A stretch of 64,000 nucleotides of DNA, from positions 558,001 through 622,000 of the forward strand of contig NZ_FOVD01000001.1 of the NCBI RefSeq assembly GCF_900115055.1. The letters are read 5' to 3'. Under the pieces are notes generated by a model. The model was not told the DNA's origin, made no database searches, and worked only from the letters and a program-made list of their open reading frames with translations. A program made the position numbers and the translations under genes. The stretch's first letter is position 1, and every line of letters starts with the position of its first letter. This DNA comes from Chryseobacterium oleae (lineage in GTDB: Bacteria > Bacteroidota > Bacteroidia > Flavobacteriales > Weeksellaceae). Shown here piece by piece: positions 1-9,574 of this stretch.

Positions 1-3000
1 GTACCCAGCTGCTTTGGCTGGATCCACAATTGGATGCCATCCACCAGTAGTAGGTCGTATTAGGCATTAGATTGGTAATATCGGCTGTTGTAGCGATCGT
101 ATTTCCGTTAGGACTTCCCATCGTTGAAGAAGTTCCATAGGCATAGATATATCCTCCGGTAGGCGCTGTTGCCAGTGGTGACCAGTTAAGCGTAGCCGTT
201 GTAGAAGTGATATTGGAAGTAGATAACTGACTAGGAGGGTTACATGGAATACAGGTAATAGAAACGAATGCATTTCTCTGAATCGTTGCACCATCACCTA
301 ATCGCCCTCCCTCGTTATTTCCAACAGCTTTTAAGTATCGATCTGTATTTAAAGCTAAAGTATGGAATGCTCCTGCAGAAACCACACTATAATCGCTGTC
401 GTTTCCTATGGCAAGCCAGTTCGGGTTATTAGTCGTCGTGTTATTCCCCAACTGACCATAATTATTGGCTCCGCAGGCATATAGTTTTCCGGCTGTAGTT
501 ACGGCTACGGTATGATATGCTCCTGCAGCAATACTTTTGATGCCACCCATTATACCTATCGGTGCCAAACTGTTCGTATAGGTACCATTACCAAGCTGCC
601 CTTTGTCATTTCGTCCCCAGGCATAAATTGCTCCACCTGTGTTGAGTGCTGCAGAATGGGTATATCCGGCTACAACAGTTGACCAGCTATTTGCTGTTGC
701 TATTTGCGTAGGCAGGATTCTATCGGTGGTTGTACCATCACCCAACTGTCCGTAATTGTTCAAGCCCCATGCCCAAAGTGTATTATCGGTTCTTATTCCC
801 AGAGAAAAGCTATCCCCTCCTGCAATACTTTTCCAGTTCGTTGCTGTTCCTATTTGCGTAGGTAATGTTTTATTTAAAATAGTCCCGTCACCTAATTGTC
901 CGTTTCCATTATTTCCCCAGCCCCAAAGGGTACCGTTGTTTTTTACCGCTAAAGTATGGTTCACCCCGCTGCCAATATCTGCCCAGTCGGTACCTGTTCC
1001 TATCTGTGTAGGTACATTTACGTTAGTGGTGGTTCCGTTTCCTAGCTGACCTACTGAATTGTAACCCCATGCCCATAGCGTTCCGTTGGTTCTCAGTCCA
1101 ATTGAATACTGAGCACCTGTCACAATTTTTTTCCAGTTGGTTGCTGTTCCTATTTGCGTTGGAACATGTTTGTCGGTATTTGTTCCATCACCTAGCTGCC
1201 CATCGCTGTTAGTTCCCCAGGCCCAAAGTGTTCCGTCTGACTTTATCCCTGCAGAATGGGTACTGCCTGCAGCAATACTTTGCCAGCAGCCCGTAGGCGG
1301 AAGTGTCGTAAATGTTCCTCCCGGTACCCAATCACTTTGAGTGGATCCGCAATGAGACGCTACCCACCAATAATACGTGGTACTTGGTAATAAATTTGTT
1401 ACATTAGCTGTTGTAGAAATAGTTGTATTATTAGTATGACTGGCACTTCCAACATTGAATGAAGTACCATATTTGTACATATATCCTCCGGCAGGTACTG
1501 TTGCTGGTGCTGACCAGTTAAGCGTAGCCGTTATAGAAGTAATATTGGAAGCAGACAACTGGCTTGGAACAGGACAGTCTGTAGGACAAGCGATGCTTAT
1601 CGGTGTGTAAGAACCGGCCTGAAATCCATTTGTACCATTACCCAACTGACCATTACTATTATATCCCCATGAATACAGAGACCCGTCAGATTTTAAAGCA
1701 ATTGAATGATAATCTCCTGCTGAGATACTGTACCAGTTACTATCTGCTCCGATACGTTTCGGTGCAGTTCTGTTCGTGGTCGTCCCATCCCCTAATTGTC
1801 CGTAAATATTTTTACCCCAAGCCCAAAGTGAACCATCGGTTTTAATGGCCAATGAGTGTTCTGTATAACTATCAATACTTTTCCAATTGGTATCTGTTCC
1901 AATTTGTGTAGGTACATTTTTATTAGTGGTAGTCCCATCCCCTAACTGTCCGTAAACATTACTTCCCCAGGTCCACAAAGTTCCATCCGTCTTTATTGCT
2001 ATTGAATACTGTAAACCTGCAACAGCTGCTTTCCAGTTGGTATCTGTCCCTATTTGTGTCGGTACCAACCCATTGGTAGTATTCCCGTTACCCAACTGAC
2101 CACTGTCATTATTACCCCAGGTCCATAGCGTGCCATCTGTTTTCAAAGCTACGACATGTTGGCCTGTTGTTGATATCGAGGCCCAGTCTGTTGCTGTACC
2201 AATTTGTACAGGAGCTGATTTATTGATTACTGTTCCGTCTCCTAAAGATCCTTTACTGTTACCACCCCAGGCCCATAGTGTACCATTGGTTTTCAGTGCC
2301 AGTGTGGTTTCAAATCCGGCTGCTATAGTTTTCCAGTCTGTAGCTGTACCCACTTGTTTAGGGATAAAGATAGCCGTAGTATTGCCATATCCTAACTGAC
2401 CGGCATTATTGAATCCCCATGTCCAGATTGTACCGTCCTTTTTTAAAGTAGCGGTATGCTGTCCGGCTGAGATAATATGCTTCCAGTTGCTGGCAGTTCC
2501 TATTCTTTTAGGCATATTATAAAGAATAGACACATCTTCTCCAAAATTGCCTTCGCCCCAGGCCCAAAGGCTACCATCGGCTTTAATAGCAAAATTACGG
2601 AAGCCACCTGCCTGTATTTCCTCAAAACATCCTGAGAAAGGAAGTGTTGTAAATGATCCTCCCGGTACCCAACTGCTTTGGCTGGATCCGCACTTAGATG
2701 CTACCCACCAATAATATGTAGTGGATGGCGATAAGTTGGTTAAACTTGCTACGTTAGAAACTACAGTACCATTGGAACTGCCCACAGTTGAAGCAGTACC
2801 ATAGGCATATACATATCCCCCACCAGGTGCCGGTGTTGCCGGAAACCAATTAAGAGTAGCTGCCGCAGAAGTGATATTGGAAGTATACAACTGGCTTGGA
2901 GGCGTACAGTTTGAAGTACATGCAATAGAAGTGATGGTAAATTTGGAAGAGGTAGTACCATCACCTAATTGACCCGTATAATTAGCTCCGCATGCTTTCA

Positions 3001-4498
3001 GGAAGCCCTCATTATCCAAAGCTAAAGTATAGTACCCTGACATAGCTGCACTCACCAGTTTATAATTGGTAGCAGATCCTACCGTAATCCAGTTCTTTTT
3101 ATCAATGCCTGTACCATCACCAAGCTGACCATACTCATTGGCACCGGAAGCAATTAAAGTTCCGGTTGTTGTTACTGCTAAGGTGTGATAAGATCCTGCA
3201 GAAGCACTTTGAATACCACTACGTACAAGGGTTAATGTTGATCGGTCTGTAATGGTATTATCCCCAAGTTGTCCTTTGTGATTTCTTCCCCAGGTATAAA
3301 GTTGCCCATTAGTATTTACTACTGCAGCGTGGGTGTATCCGGCTGAAACACTTGCCCAGTTTGTAGCTGTTCCTATTTGTGTAGGTACCATTATGAATGA
3401 TGCAGTACCGCTACTCAGCATTCCATAAACATTTATACCCCAGCCCCAAAGCGTACCGTCAGTTTTTAATCCAAGAGAAAAATCCTCTCCTAATGATATA
3501 CTTTTCCAATTGGTTGCTGTTCCGATTTGTGTAGGTGTATCCCTGTTGATATAGGTTCCATCACCTAGATGAGCGCCCATATTACGGCCCCAGCCCCAAA
3601 GTGTTCCGTTTGCTTTTATAGCCATTGTATGACTAATTCCGGCAGCAATATCTGCCCAGTCGCTATCTGTTCCTATTTTTGTAGGTGTGTTTCTAGAGAT
3701 TGTGGTTCCATCTCCCAGCTGGCCTACCGGGTTCTCCCCCCAGGTCCATAGCGTTCCGTCGGTCTTTATAGCCACTGAATAGCTTAATCCGGCAACCACT
3801 TTTTTCCAATTATTGGCTGTACCTATCTGGACTGAAACATTTCGTTGAATATTAGTTCCATCACCCAGTTGTCCATAACCATTTTGACCCCAGGTCCAAA
3901 GTGTGCCATCTGTTTTTACTCCAACGGAATGACTACCGCCTGCAGTGACGCTCTTCCAACAACCTGCAGGTCCTGCGGGTTGTACATCAATAACGTTTTT
4001 GAAAACAGGTCCCCAGGTCCCGTTAGTATCTTTCACACGGATATTAAATGTATGCAATCCAATGGATGGCAGGGTAATTCCTGTCTTTACGATTTGCTCA
4101 TAAGCCCTGTCAAAATTACCATCTGCAGCCAGAACTGCTGTTCCGTTTCCTGCTCCCGGATCGGTATCCCAGAAATATTCGGCTTGTGAAAGAGCCAGTA
4201 AGGGAGAGGTCTGAGTTTGCTGAACATCAATGACATTGGTAAAAACAGGTCCCCAAACCCCGGTATTGTCTTTAATACGGATATGGAGTTTATGCAAACC
4301 ATTACCTGGTGTAGCAATCCCCGTTTTGGTCAGTTGCTCAAAAGCACTGTTGAAATTCCCATCCGCAGCTAAAACGGCAGTTCCGTTTCCTGTACCCGGA
4401 TCGGTATCCCAAAAATACTCGGCCTGGCTTACGTACATTTGTGCCGGGCACAATATGATCATAAGCAAAGCGATTATACTATAGATATATTTATTCAT
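1..4498 (-). CDS. Giant secreted RCC1-repeat / fibronectin-like protein (C-terminus outside window)
   Basis: The reading frame stays open from the ATG at 4498 to the window edge, about 1,499 codons, so the 3' end is missing. It begins with a signal peptide (MNKYIYSIIALLMIILCPAQ). Two tandem modules of about 70 residues follow, each starting SQAEYFWDTDPG. The rest is many RCC1-type units (xWxxVxAGxxHxxAIKxDGTLWxWGxNxxGQLGDGT) interrupted by fibronectin-like domains ending TYYWWVASxCGSxQSxWVPG. The domain end recurs at about 2,666, 1,325 and 2, giving super-repeats of roughly 447 and 441 codons. RCC1 units form beta-propellers; in Bacteroidota such proteins are usually exported. A T9SS sorting domain would lie beyond the edge and cannot be seen. 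It starts 19 bp after the stop of the beta-helix gene, so the two are probably co-transcribed. Confidence 0.85.
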   Translation of the reverse strand, partial: MNKYIYSIIALLMIILCPAQMYVSQAEYFWDTDPGTGNGTAVLAADGNFNSAFEQLTKTGIATPGNGLHKLHIRIKDNTGVWGPVFTNVIDVQQTQTSPLLALSQAEYFWDTDPGAGNGTAVLAADGNFDRAYEQIVKTGITLPSIGLHTFNIRVKDTNGTWGPVFKNVIDVQPAGPAGCWKSVTAGGSHSVGVKTDGTLWTWGQNGYGQLGDGTNIQRNVSVQIGTANNWKKVVAGLSYSVAIKTDGTLWTWGENPVGQLGDGTTISRNTPTKIGTDSDWADIAAGISHTMAIKANGTLWGWGRNMGAHLGDGTYINRDTPTQIGTATNWKSISLGEDFSLGLKTDGTLWGWGINVYGMLSSGTASFIMVPTQIGTATNWASVSAGYTHAAVVNTNGQLYTWGRNHKGQLGDNTITDRSTLTLVRSGIQSASAGSYHTLAVTTTGTLIASGANEYGQLGDGTGIDKKNWITVGSATNYKLVSAAMSGYYTLALDNEGFLKACGANYTGQLGDGTTSSKFTITSIACTSNCTPPSQLYTSNITSAAATLNWFPATPAPGGGYVYAYGTASTVGSSNGTVVSNVASLTNLSPSTTYYWWVASKCGSSQSSWVPGGSFTTLPFSGCFEEIQAGGFRNFAIKADGSLWAWGEGNFGEDVSILYNMPKRIGTASNWKHIISAGQHTATLKKDGTIWTWGFNNAGQLGYGNTTAIFIPKQVGTATDWKTIAAGFETTLALKTNGTLWAWGGNSKGSLGDGTVINKSAPVQIGTATDWASISTTGQHVVALKTDGTLWTWGNNDSGQLGNGNTTNGLVPTQIGTDTNWKAAVAGLQYSIAIKTDGTLWTWGSNVYGQLGDGTTTNKNVPTQIGTDTNWKSIDSYTEHSLAIKTDGSLWAWGKNIYGQLGDGTTTNRTAPKRIGADSNWYSISAGDYHSIALKSDGSLYSWGYNSNGQLGNGTNGFQAGSYTPISIACPTDCPVPSQLSASNITSITATLNWSAPATVPAGGYMYKYGTSFNVGSASHTNNTTISTTANVTNLLPSTTYYWWVASHCGSTQSDWVPGGTFTTLPPTGCWQSIAAGSTHSAGIKSDGTLWAWGTNSDGQLGDGTNTDKHVPTQIGTATNWKKIVTGAQYSIGLRTNGTLWAWGYNSVGQLGNGTTTNVNVPTQIGTGTDWADIGSGVNHTLAVKNNGTLWGWGNNGNGQLGDGTILNKTLPTQIGTATNWKSIAGGDSFSLGIRTDNTLWAWGLNNYGQLGDGTTTDRILPTQIATANSWSTVVAGYTHSAALNTGGAIYAWGRNDKGQLGNGTYTNSLAPIGIMGGIKSIAAGAYHTVAVTTAGKLYACGANNYGQLGNNTTTNNPNWLAIGNDSDYSVVSAGAFHTLALNTDRYLKAVGNNEGGRLGDGATIQRNAFVSITCIPCNPPSQLSTSNITSTTATLNWSPLATAPTGGYIYAYGTSSTMGSPNGNTIATTADITNLMPNTTYYWWMASNCGSSQSSWV

Positions 4499-4517
4499 AT
4501 TGTTCTATCATTAAGAA

Positions 4518-5693
4518 TTATTTGGAAAAACCTGAACCGGTGATGTTCAAAGTTCCACTGTTGATGGTTCTTGGAGTTACCAGATAGTTCACCTGAGGTT
4601 TTCCTCCGCTGTCTGCGGGCCAGTAATTAGCCCAGCTGTTAGAACCTCCGTAATGCCCGGCGTCGTTTCTGGTTAAGTCTAAATCGGTATAGCTTACGTC
4701 AGGATTTCCAGCATCTGCATTCATTCCGCTTATAGTGTAATCCGTATTGTTGAAGTTCATATTTACAGATCCTGAATTGTTACTTTGGCTCATATTTCCT
4801 TCTGTTACAAATGAGTTGGTAAATACATTATAAGAAGCTGTCACAGTAGCGTTATTGTTGTTTTTAATACAAACATTGGTTGTTCCCACCACGAAAGAAG
4901 CTGCATTGTTCATAATGGCAATATTTCCGGTGTTTCCATTATTTAAGTTGATGAAAAATGGTGCTACATCACCGCCATTAGGATCATAGATGGTATTGTT
5001 AATGATTTCGTTGCTGCTACCTGTTTTAATAGCATACACAAATACCCCACGACAAAAATTATTGTAGAATTTAAAATTATAATTAGACTGTGAGTGCGTT
5101 AATCCAAAATCAGATTTATTTCCATACACTTCTATATCTGTTGTTGCAGGAACTGTATCTGTTGTGGTAGAGTTGGCAGAAATCGACTGTGCTTTATTAG
5201 CTGTAATTCTTCCATGGGAAAAACTAATCCCTCCCGACACTGTAGAACCCGAAATATTCGTGGTTGTATTGGCTTGGTTGGTATTTACATTATTTAAATA
5301 ACAGTTATAAAGGTTTATCGTAGTTCTTCCACCAGTTGACGGTCCACTTGCCACAACGTTGTAGATGGTAAAGTTCCCTGAACTCAAACTACTAATATTC
5401 ACTACTCTTCCTGCTGCAGGATTGATGGTAATGGTTCCCTGAATGAAATATTTATTATAACTGGTCTCAGAGACAAAAGTCAGTGATTTGTTGATCGTCA
5501 GATTTTCTACATAGGCAGTCCCGTTTGTTTTGGGCTGAATGATGATGCGGTCTCCGTCTGAAGCAGCTGTTATGGCTGCACTTACGGTAGAATAAGCACC
5601 GCCGGCTCCACCGTTTCTAACATACAGATCGGCTGCAAAAGCCATGGTCCCGGATAAACCTGTCATGGCCATGATAAGTAGTTTTTTTGTCAT
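4518..5693 (-). CDS. Secreted right-handed beta-helix (pectate-lyase-like fold) protein
   Basis: About 391 residues. I chose the ATG at 5693 because it gives a clean signal peptide (MTKKLLIMAMTGLSGTMAFA); an in-frame ATG at 5777 would add 28 residues that do not look like an export signal. The mature part starts LYVRNGGAGGAYSTVSAAITAA, typical of the first turn of secreted parallel beta-helix proteins. It continues with short Asn/Thr/Ser-rich strands such as IINNTIYDPNGG and NIAIMNNAASF. No catalytic lyase residues and no recognisable T9SS C-terminal domain are visible; the protein ends in NITGSGFSK. It is the first gene of a likely two-gene unit with the RCC1 protein, 19 bp downstream. Function beyond fold is unknown. 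Confidence 0.75.
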   Translation of the reverse strand: MTKKLLIMAMTGLSGTMAFAADLYVRNGGAGGAYSTVSAAITAASDGDRIIIQPKTNGTAYVENLTINKSLTFVSETSYNKYFIQGTITINPAAGRVVNISSLSSGNFTIYNVVASGPSTGGRTTINLYNCYLNNVNTNQANTTTNISGSTVSGGISFSHGRITANKAQSISANSTTTDTVPATTDIEVYGNKSDFGLTHSQSNYNFKFYNNFCRGVFVYAIKTGSSNEIINNTIYDPNGGDVAPFFINLNNGNTGNIAIMNNAASFVVGTTNVCIKNNNNATVTASYNVFTNSFVTEGNMSQSNNSGSVNMNFNNTDYTISGMNADAGNPDVSYTDLDLTRNDAGHYGGSNSWANYWPADSGGKPQVNYLVTPRTINSGTLNITGSGFSK

Positions 5694-5816
5694 AATAGTA
5701 AAAAGAATAATTGGTTTAACATTAAATAGATACTTGGATTTTTTTAATACTTCAGCTGACTTACCTATTGAAAACATTCACAAAATCAAATGAATTCATA
5801 GGCATACACGAGCTCT

Positions 5817-5838
5817 AATCAATGAAAAGCCATTGATT
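5817..5838. other. Perfect 8-bp hairpin in a gene-free stretch (5.78-6.58 kb)
   Basis: AATCAATG and CATTGATT flank a 6-nt loop. It lies upstream of the minus-strand beta-helix gene. There is no long T-run, so it is not a clear terminator. Apart from this hairpin I see no gene or recognisable repeat between 5,778 and 6,583; the stretch is AT-rich. Confidence 0.4.
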
Positions 5839-6583
5839 TTGAAAGTATTTTGGTTGATCAAAAGAGTGTAACATCATCACTGATACAACAGCATACTTCC
5901 TCAAACATCACTAAAGCCCCTTCTTTTTCCGAATCGATAACAGAAACGCCTGTAATATTTTCATTACATAGCATAGTCTCCATCTGATGAATGGAAATAT
6001 TAGAATCAGCCGTATCGGTTCAATACGACTTGTGCTCTAGAGAAATTTTGAGTACTTACTGTGTTTTAAATTGTTGGAAACAATGAGTAGTGATGAATGG
6101 GTAAAATGAAATGCAGTGTAGTTGTGTTCATTTTCATGATAATTAGTTTTCAAGGTTAGTTTTTGGTTTTTAGTTTTTTTTTGAAACAACCATTATCCAG
6201 CAGGATTTTATGTTGTTGAGTGCAAAAATATATTTTTATTGTGAATCCATCAAATAGTTGATCAGAAAATAATATTTTTTTGCCTATTTGTGGTACCTAT
6301 GTATTTTTTAGAGGCAAAAATCAGAATTTTATTTTTTTATTTCAATATATATTAAACTTTACGAAAAATATTTTTATCCGAAATTAGACGAAGAAGTTGG
6401 AGGTCAGAACATTTTTTTCAAACAAAAATTAATGGATCCTGGAGTCACAAACTGAAGTCATCCTCTGCCCCATGTCCGATTATTGTAATGGACATAAGAG
6501 AGATGCCTGCATCAGTGTCGATTTTTAACAATATCTTTCAAAAGAAAATCATAAATATTCCGTTTAATTCTTAAATTTGGCCA

Positions 6584-7054
6584 ATGCAAAAGAATTTTTA
6601 TCTCATCATTATATTATTTTCCCTTAGCAGTTGCTATACGTATCAGGTTAAAAAGCAAGTGGATCCTGTGTCCGATCATAAGCAGGAATCTAAAAAGAAT
6701 GCAGCTTCTGTTAATGATGCTTCTATGCCAATGAAAACTTCAATAGCGGAATCTCAAAACCCGAATTCACAGCCAGCACCTGTTCCGGTTAATGTTCAGG
6801 AGAAACTTGCTCCTAATAAAAAATTTAAAATTGACGTTGATGGCAAGAGCTATAAAATCATCGTTGACAAATGGGAAAGCGACAGTCTGGTGGCCCATCC
6901 GATTAGTAATCCTAAAAAAATTCTGAAATTCCATAAGAACCAGATCAATGGTGAGAAAATTGCGGAAAAACGCTTTTCACAACCTATAGCTGATATTATT
7001 ACGGTGACTGCTTATGCGGGAATTGGGGTTTTAATATGGTCGCTTCTTAAATAG
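6584..7054 (+). CDS. Lipoprotein of unknown function with C-terminal membrane segment
   Basis: 156 residues. The N-terminus MQKNFYLIIILFSLSSC is a lipoprotein signal with lipobox LSSC, so Cys17 is the likely lipidated residue. A Ser/Pro/Lys-rich linker (about residues 22-80) leads to a small domain beginning KFKIDVDGKSYKIIVDKWESD. The last 20 residues (IITVTAYAGIGVLIWSLLK) are hydrophobic. Family not recognised. It is a single gene, closed by a hairpin terminator at 7,078-7,105. Confidence 0.75.
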   Translation: MQKNFYLIIILFSLSSCYTYQVKKQVDPVSDHKQESKKNAASVNDASMPMKTSIAESQNPNSQPAPVPVNVQEKLAPNKKFKIDVDGKSYKIIVDKWESDSLVAHPISNPKKILKFHKNQINGEKIAEKRFSQPIADIITVTAYAGIGVLIWSLLK

Positions 7055-7077
7055 ATTTCAAAAACAATATATATAAT

Positions 7078-7105
7078 AAATCCTGACGTGAGTTGGGATT
7101 TTTTT
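7078..7105 (+). terminator. Rho-independent terminator after the 6,584-7,054 lipoprotein gene
   Basis: AAATCC pairs with GGATTT across a 12-nt loop and is followed by a run of T residues, 23 bp after the stop codon. Confidence 0.65.
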
Positions 7106-7200
7106 GTTATCCATCACATACTGATGCGAGCCTTTGGCTTGTATCCGATTATAGTTCTAGGATAGAAGTGGGATGCTTTCGGCAGCAAAGGGATTAAATA

Positions 7201-7228
7201 AAGAAAAAGCCCTCTCTAAGAGAAGGCT
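7201..7228 (-). terminator. Terminator of the 75-residue gene
   Basis: On the minus strand, AGCCTTCTC, a TTA loop and GAGAGGGCT form a 9-bp stem with one mismatch, then TTTTTCTTT. It sits 7 bp after the stop codon of the 7,235-7,462 gene. Confidence 0.75.
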
Positions 7229-7234
7229 GATAGC

Positions 7235-7462
7235 TTAAGCTTTAGATTTCTTTGTCTCATCTGTTGCCTTTGATCTCGGTCTTGGTTTAATCATATTTAG
7301 GATTTTATTGCCCACTAAATTGTATGGATCGGCGGCAACAAAAGAAAATCCATCTATTGTCCTTATTATAGTTCCACCTTTGGGATGTGACTCAAATGAA
7401 CAGATGTGATTAAAATTAACAGAGATAAGCAAATTATTAATTTGTTTAAATTCGATAAGCAT
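7235..7462 (-). CDS. Small conserved-looking protein, 75 residues
   Basis: Begins MLIEFKQINNLLISVNFNHI and has two short beta-rich segments (NNLLISVNFNHICSFESH; GTIIRTIDGFSFVAADP), then a basic tail (KPRPRSKATDETKKSKA). The layout recalls FlbD-like or LytTR-like small beta proteins, but I cannot assign a family. Two signals support a real gene: a full flavobacterial promoter upstream (TAGATTTG at 7,492-7,499, TTG at 7,519-7,521) and a strong terminator right after the stop. The overlapping plus-strand reading frame at 7,406-7,588 has neither. Confidence 0.7.
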   Translation of the reverse strand: MLIEFKQINNLLISVNFNHICSFESHPKGGTIIRTIDGFSFVAADPYNLVGNKILNMIKPRPRSKATDETKKSKA

Positions 7463-7491
7463 GGTTGTAGTTTTTTATGGGTTATTATGAT

Positions 7492-7521
7492 CAAATCTAA
7501 AGAAATATTTAATTTTGACAA
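7492..7521 (-). promoter_or_regulatory. Flavobacterial promoter for the 75-residue gene
   Basis: On the minus strand, TTG (7,521-7,519), a 19-nt spacer and TAGATTTG (7,499-7,492) match the Bacteroidota consensus exactly. The predicted start of transcription leaves a leader of about 25 nt before the ATG at 7,462. Confidence 0.7.
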
Positions 7522-7768
7522 TAGACACTTTAAAAAATCACCCAAAAGTGTAAGACAGATCCAGACAAGCTATCTTCTACATTATTGATAATTCTCCTCT
7601 TTGTATTCTATCTTCCACGATACCGTAAATACTTGGATTTCATTCGATTAGAGTTCTTAGGCAAAAGTATTACGCTTGCGCCAACTGAAAACAGCAGATA
7701 TCTAATGTAATATACTAAAACCGTAATTACAAAATTTCCTGTATCTTGGTACTACCCAACACCTATTT

Positions 7769-8215
7769 ATGAAAATCATCAATTACACCAAAATTTTCAG
7801 AGAAGATTGTATCCAAATCTTTAAGAGTAATCAACCTAAATTTTTTGCGAGCGAAGAGTTGCCGCTCTTTGAAAGCTTTCTGGATGATGATACCGAAGAG
7901 AATTATTTCGTGGTAAAAATCGATGGTCAGGTAGTAGGATGTGGTGGATTTTTCTTAGATACAAGGGATCATCTTGGAGGATTATCCTGGGGAATGGTTC
8001 ATGCCGATTACCATGGAAAAGGAATTGGAAAAGCCTTTACCCAATACAGAATCGATTTGTTAAGAAAAACGTATCCTTCCATACCCTACAAAATTGAAAC
8101 CTCACAGCATACCGCTGAGTTTTATGAAAAGAATGGGTTTAGAACGATAGAGATTGTTCCGGACGGATTTAGTAAAGGAATTGATAAATACACGATGATC
8201 ATGGACGTTATTTAG
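7769..8215 (+). CDS. GNAT-family N-acetyltransferase
   Basis: 148 residues, normal for a single GNAT domain. Acetyl-CoA-binding motif A is visible as VHADYHGKGIGKAF, after the beta strands FVVKIDGQVVGCGGFFLD. Motif B follows as HTAEFYEKNGFRTIEIV. These enzymes transfer an acetyl group from acetyl-CoA to an amine; the substrate cannot be read from the sequence. Single gene, with a minus-strand gene downstream. Confidence 0.85.
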   Translation: MKIINYTKIFREDCIQIFKSNQPKFFASEELPLFESFLDDDTEENYFVVKIDGQVVGCGGFFLDTRDHLGGLSWGMVHADYHGKGIGKAFTQYRIDLLRKTYPSIPYKIETSQHTAEFYEKNGFRTIEIVPDGFSKGIDKYTMIMDVI

Positions 8216-8280
8216 CCTTACTGTATTCCAACAATTCTGCAAGTTCAGGTACATACGGTGATTAATAGTTTCAGTCACAA

Positions 8281-8311
8281 AAACAAAAATCCCTCAACTC
8301 ATCGAGGGATT
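8281..8311 (-). terminator. Terminator downstream of the small membrane protein gene
   Basis: AATCCCTC (8,288-8,295) pairs perfectly with GAGGGATT (8,304-8,311). On the minus strand the stem is followed by a T-rich stretch (TTTGTTTTTG). It lies about 60 bp beyond the stop at 8,374. Confidence 0.65.
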
Positions 8312-8373
8312 CTAAATATATCAATTACTAAATCCTTTACTTCAATTTCAGAAAGTAAACTCTTACTACTTCT

Positions 8374-8841
8374 TTATTTCATCAGCTTATCTGATCTTTT
8401 GCACCAAAATTTCCCTATCAGAAAACCAATCGACGGAAATAGAAAAGAACTGCACATCCCAATCAATAAAAAGGAAAAATCATTATCAAACAATGGAATA
8501 TTTAAAAAACTTAAATAAGTCCAATGCATATTCAGCCAATAATGCACCAGGAAAAACCCTAATGTCCAATTGTCGCCACTGAATATAGAAGCATTTCCAG
8601 TGCCTCCATTTGAAACGATATACCCCAATATTAAAAGCAGATTGACGAAAAATATCCAAAGAACAGACCGGTATTTCATTTGATGTTTCGCATTAAGAAA
8701 TCCTCCATACATAGTCAGCAATAAAGCTATCATGAAACATACTGTCCGTGAAGCTGACAAATTTTCAACACCAGACAAGGCAAAATTCCACCCTAAAGGA
8801 ATGCATAAAAGATACAGCAGCATTGAATAATTGATCTTCAT
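8374..8841 (-). CDS. Integral membrane protein of unknown function
   Basis: 155 residues with about four hydrophobic segments: MLLYLLCIPLGWNFAL, VCFMIALLLTMYGGFL, VLWIFFVNLLLILGYIV and a C-terminal pair around FFLVHYWLNMHW and FLLIGMCSSFLFPSIGFLI. It ends in a basic tail (KFWCKRSDKLMK). No family recognised. A plus-strand reading frame at 8,258-8,518 overlaps the 3' end but has no membrane or domain character. Confidence 0.7.
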   Translation of the reverse strand: MKINYSMLLYLLCIPLGWNFALSGVENLSASRTVCFMIALLLTMYGGFLNAKHQMKYRSVLWIFFVNLLLILGYIVSNGGTGNASIFSGDNWTLGFFLVHYWLNMHWTYLSFLNIPLFDNDFSFLLIGMCSSFLFPSIGFLIGKFWCKRSDKLMK

Positions 8842-8983
8842 CGTTTTTATTTGGCTTTAAGTTCTTTACAATAGGAATTTGGTTTTGGACACCTACTCTT
8901 ACTTCTTTCAATAATACTTAAAAGTTTTTAAGTATTCGGTTTTCCGATGAACAATTATTAAAACCTGTATACATCCGGCTATT

Positions 8984-9568
8984 CTACTCCTGCTGTATCC
9001 ATTCAAATTTCCCGTCTTTCAAATAGATGATGCCACCGCCACAGGCTTCTTCCTGATGAATGAAAATTCCGTCATTGGGCAGTTTGATTTTATCGGATTC
9101 CTTTACCTCTTCATCGCTCATGATGTCTCCATTTTCATTGACGTTATTCCAGTAGATTTCACCTTTGGGCGCTTTTTCAAATACGCCGACCCAATCGATA
9201 TCATCAAATCCCTGACCCAAAATCTCTTTTCCCATGCCGAGATATTCCACTTCTTTGTCGCCGAACATAATTTCCAGGCCGTATTTTTTATTGTCTGTGT
9301 TTTGAACAATTTTCACCGTGTCCGGTAAATGGTCTCCATCCAAATCGCAGGAAATTGTATTTGGACTGTGTTTTTGTGATAAAACCACGTTGTCCTTTGT
9401 ATTGAGATTTGATTTTGGTGAATGATTTTCCTGCGGTTGGCTGGATGACTTATGATTGGTGGGTTTTCGGGTTATTTCGTTTTTGGGTTGTTGTTTTTTA
9501 TCGTTCTTACAGCTTGAAATGCTCAGGGCAGCGAGAAGGGAAAGAATTAAAAGTTTGTTATTGATCAT
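8984..9568 (-). CDS. Lipoprotein of unknown function
   Basis: 194 residues. Signal MINNKLLILSLLAALSISSC carries lipobox SISSC, with Cys20 lipidated. A low-complexity Lys/Gln/Asn/Pro linker follows (about residues 21-65). The C-terminal domain contains ISCDLDGDHLPDTVKIV, a Dx(D/N)xDGxxD-like calcium-loop motif seen in FG-GAP/VCBS-type repeats. It resembles in style the lipoprotein at 12,495-13,301, which has GDIDKDGKPDFIFG. Confidence 0.75.
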   Translation of the reverse strand: MINNKLLILSLLAALSISSCKNDKKQQPKNEITRKPTNHKSSSQPQENHSPKSNLNTKDNVVLSQKHSPNTISCDLDGDHLPDTVKIVQNTDNKKYGLEIMFGDKEVEYLGMGKEILGQGFDDIDWVGVFEKAPKGEIYWNNVNENGDIMSDEEVKESDKIKLPNDGIFIHQEEACGGGIIYLKDGKFEWIQQE

Positions 9569-9574
9569 GGTATG

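Noticed and set aside
756..4484. Several plus-strand frames of 60-114 codons opposite the RCC1 gene
   Set aside because: They are antisense to a continuous frame with clear RCC1 repeats; their similarity to each other only mirrors the repeat.
6572..6579. TAAATTTG as promoter of the 6,584 lipoprotein gene
   Set aside because: Matches the -7 consensus but lies 4 bp before the ATG and has no TTG upstream; chance in AT-rich DNA is likely, so it is mentioned only under the leaderless finding.
7406..7588. 60-codon plus-strand frame
   Set aside because: Overlaps the promoter and 5' end of the better-supported 75-residue minus-strand gene and has no domain character.
7140..7660. Similar stretches near 7,150 and 7,645 (CGATTATAGTTCTAGG and CGATTAGAGTTCTTAGG)
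   Set aside because: Two short imperfect matches; not enough to call a repeat family.
8258..8518. 86-codon plus-strand frame
   Set aside because: Contains the terminator of the minus-strand gene and overlaps its membrane-protein coding end.
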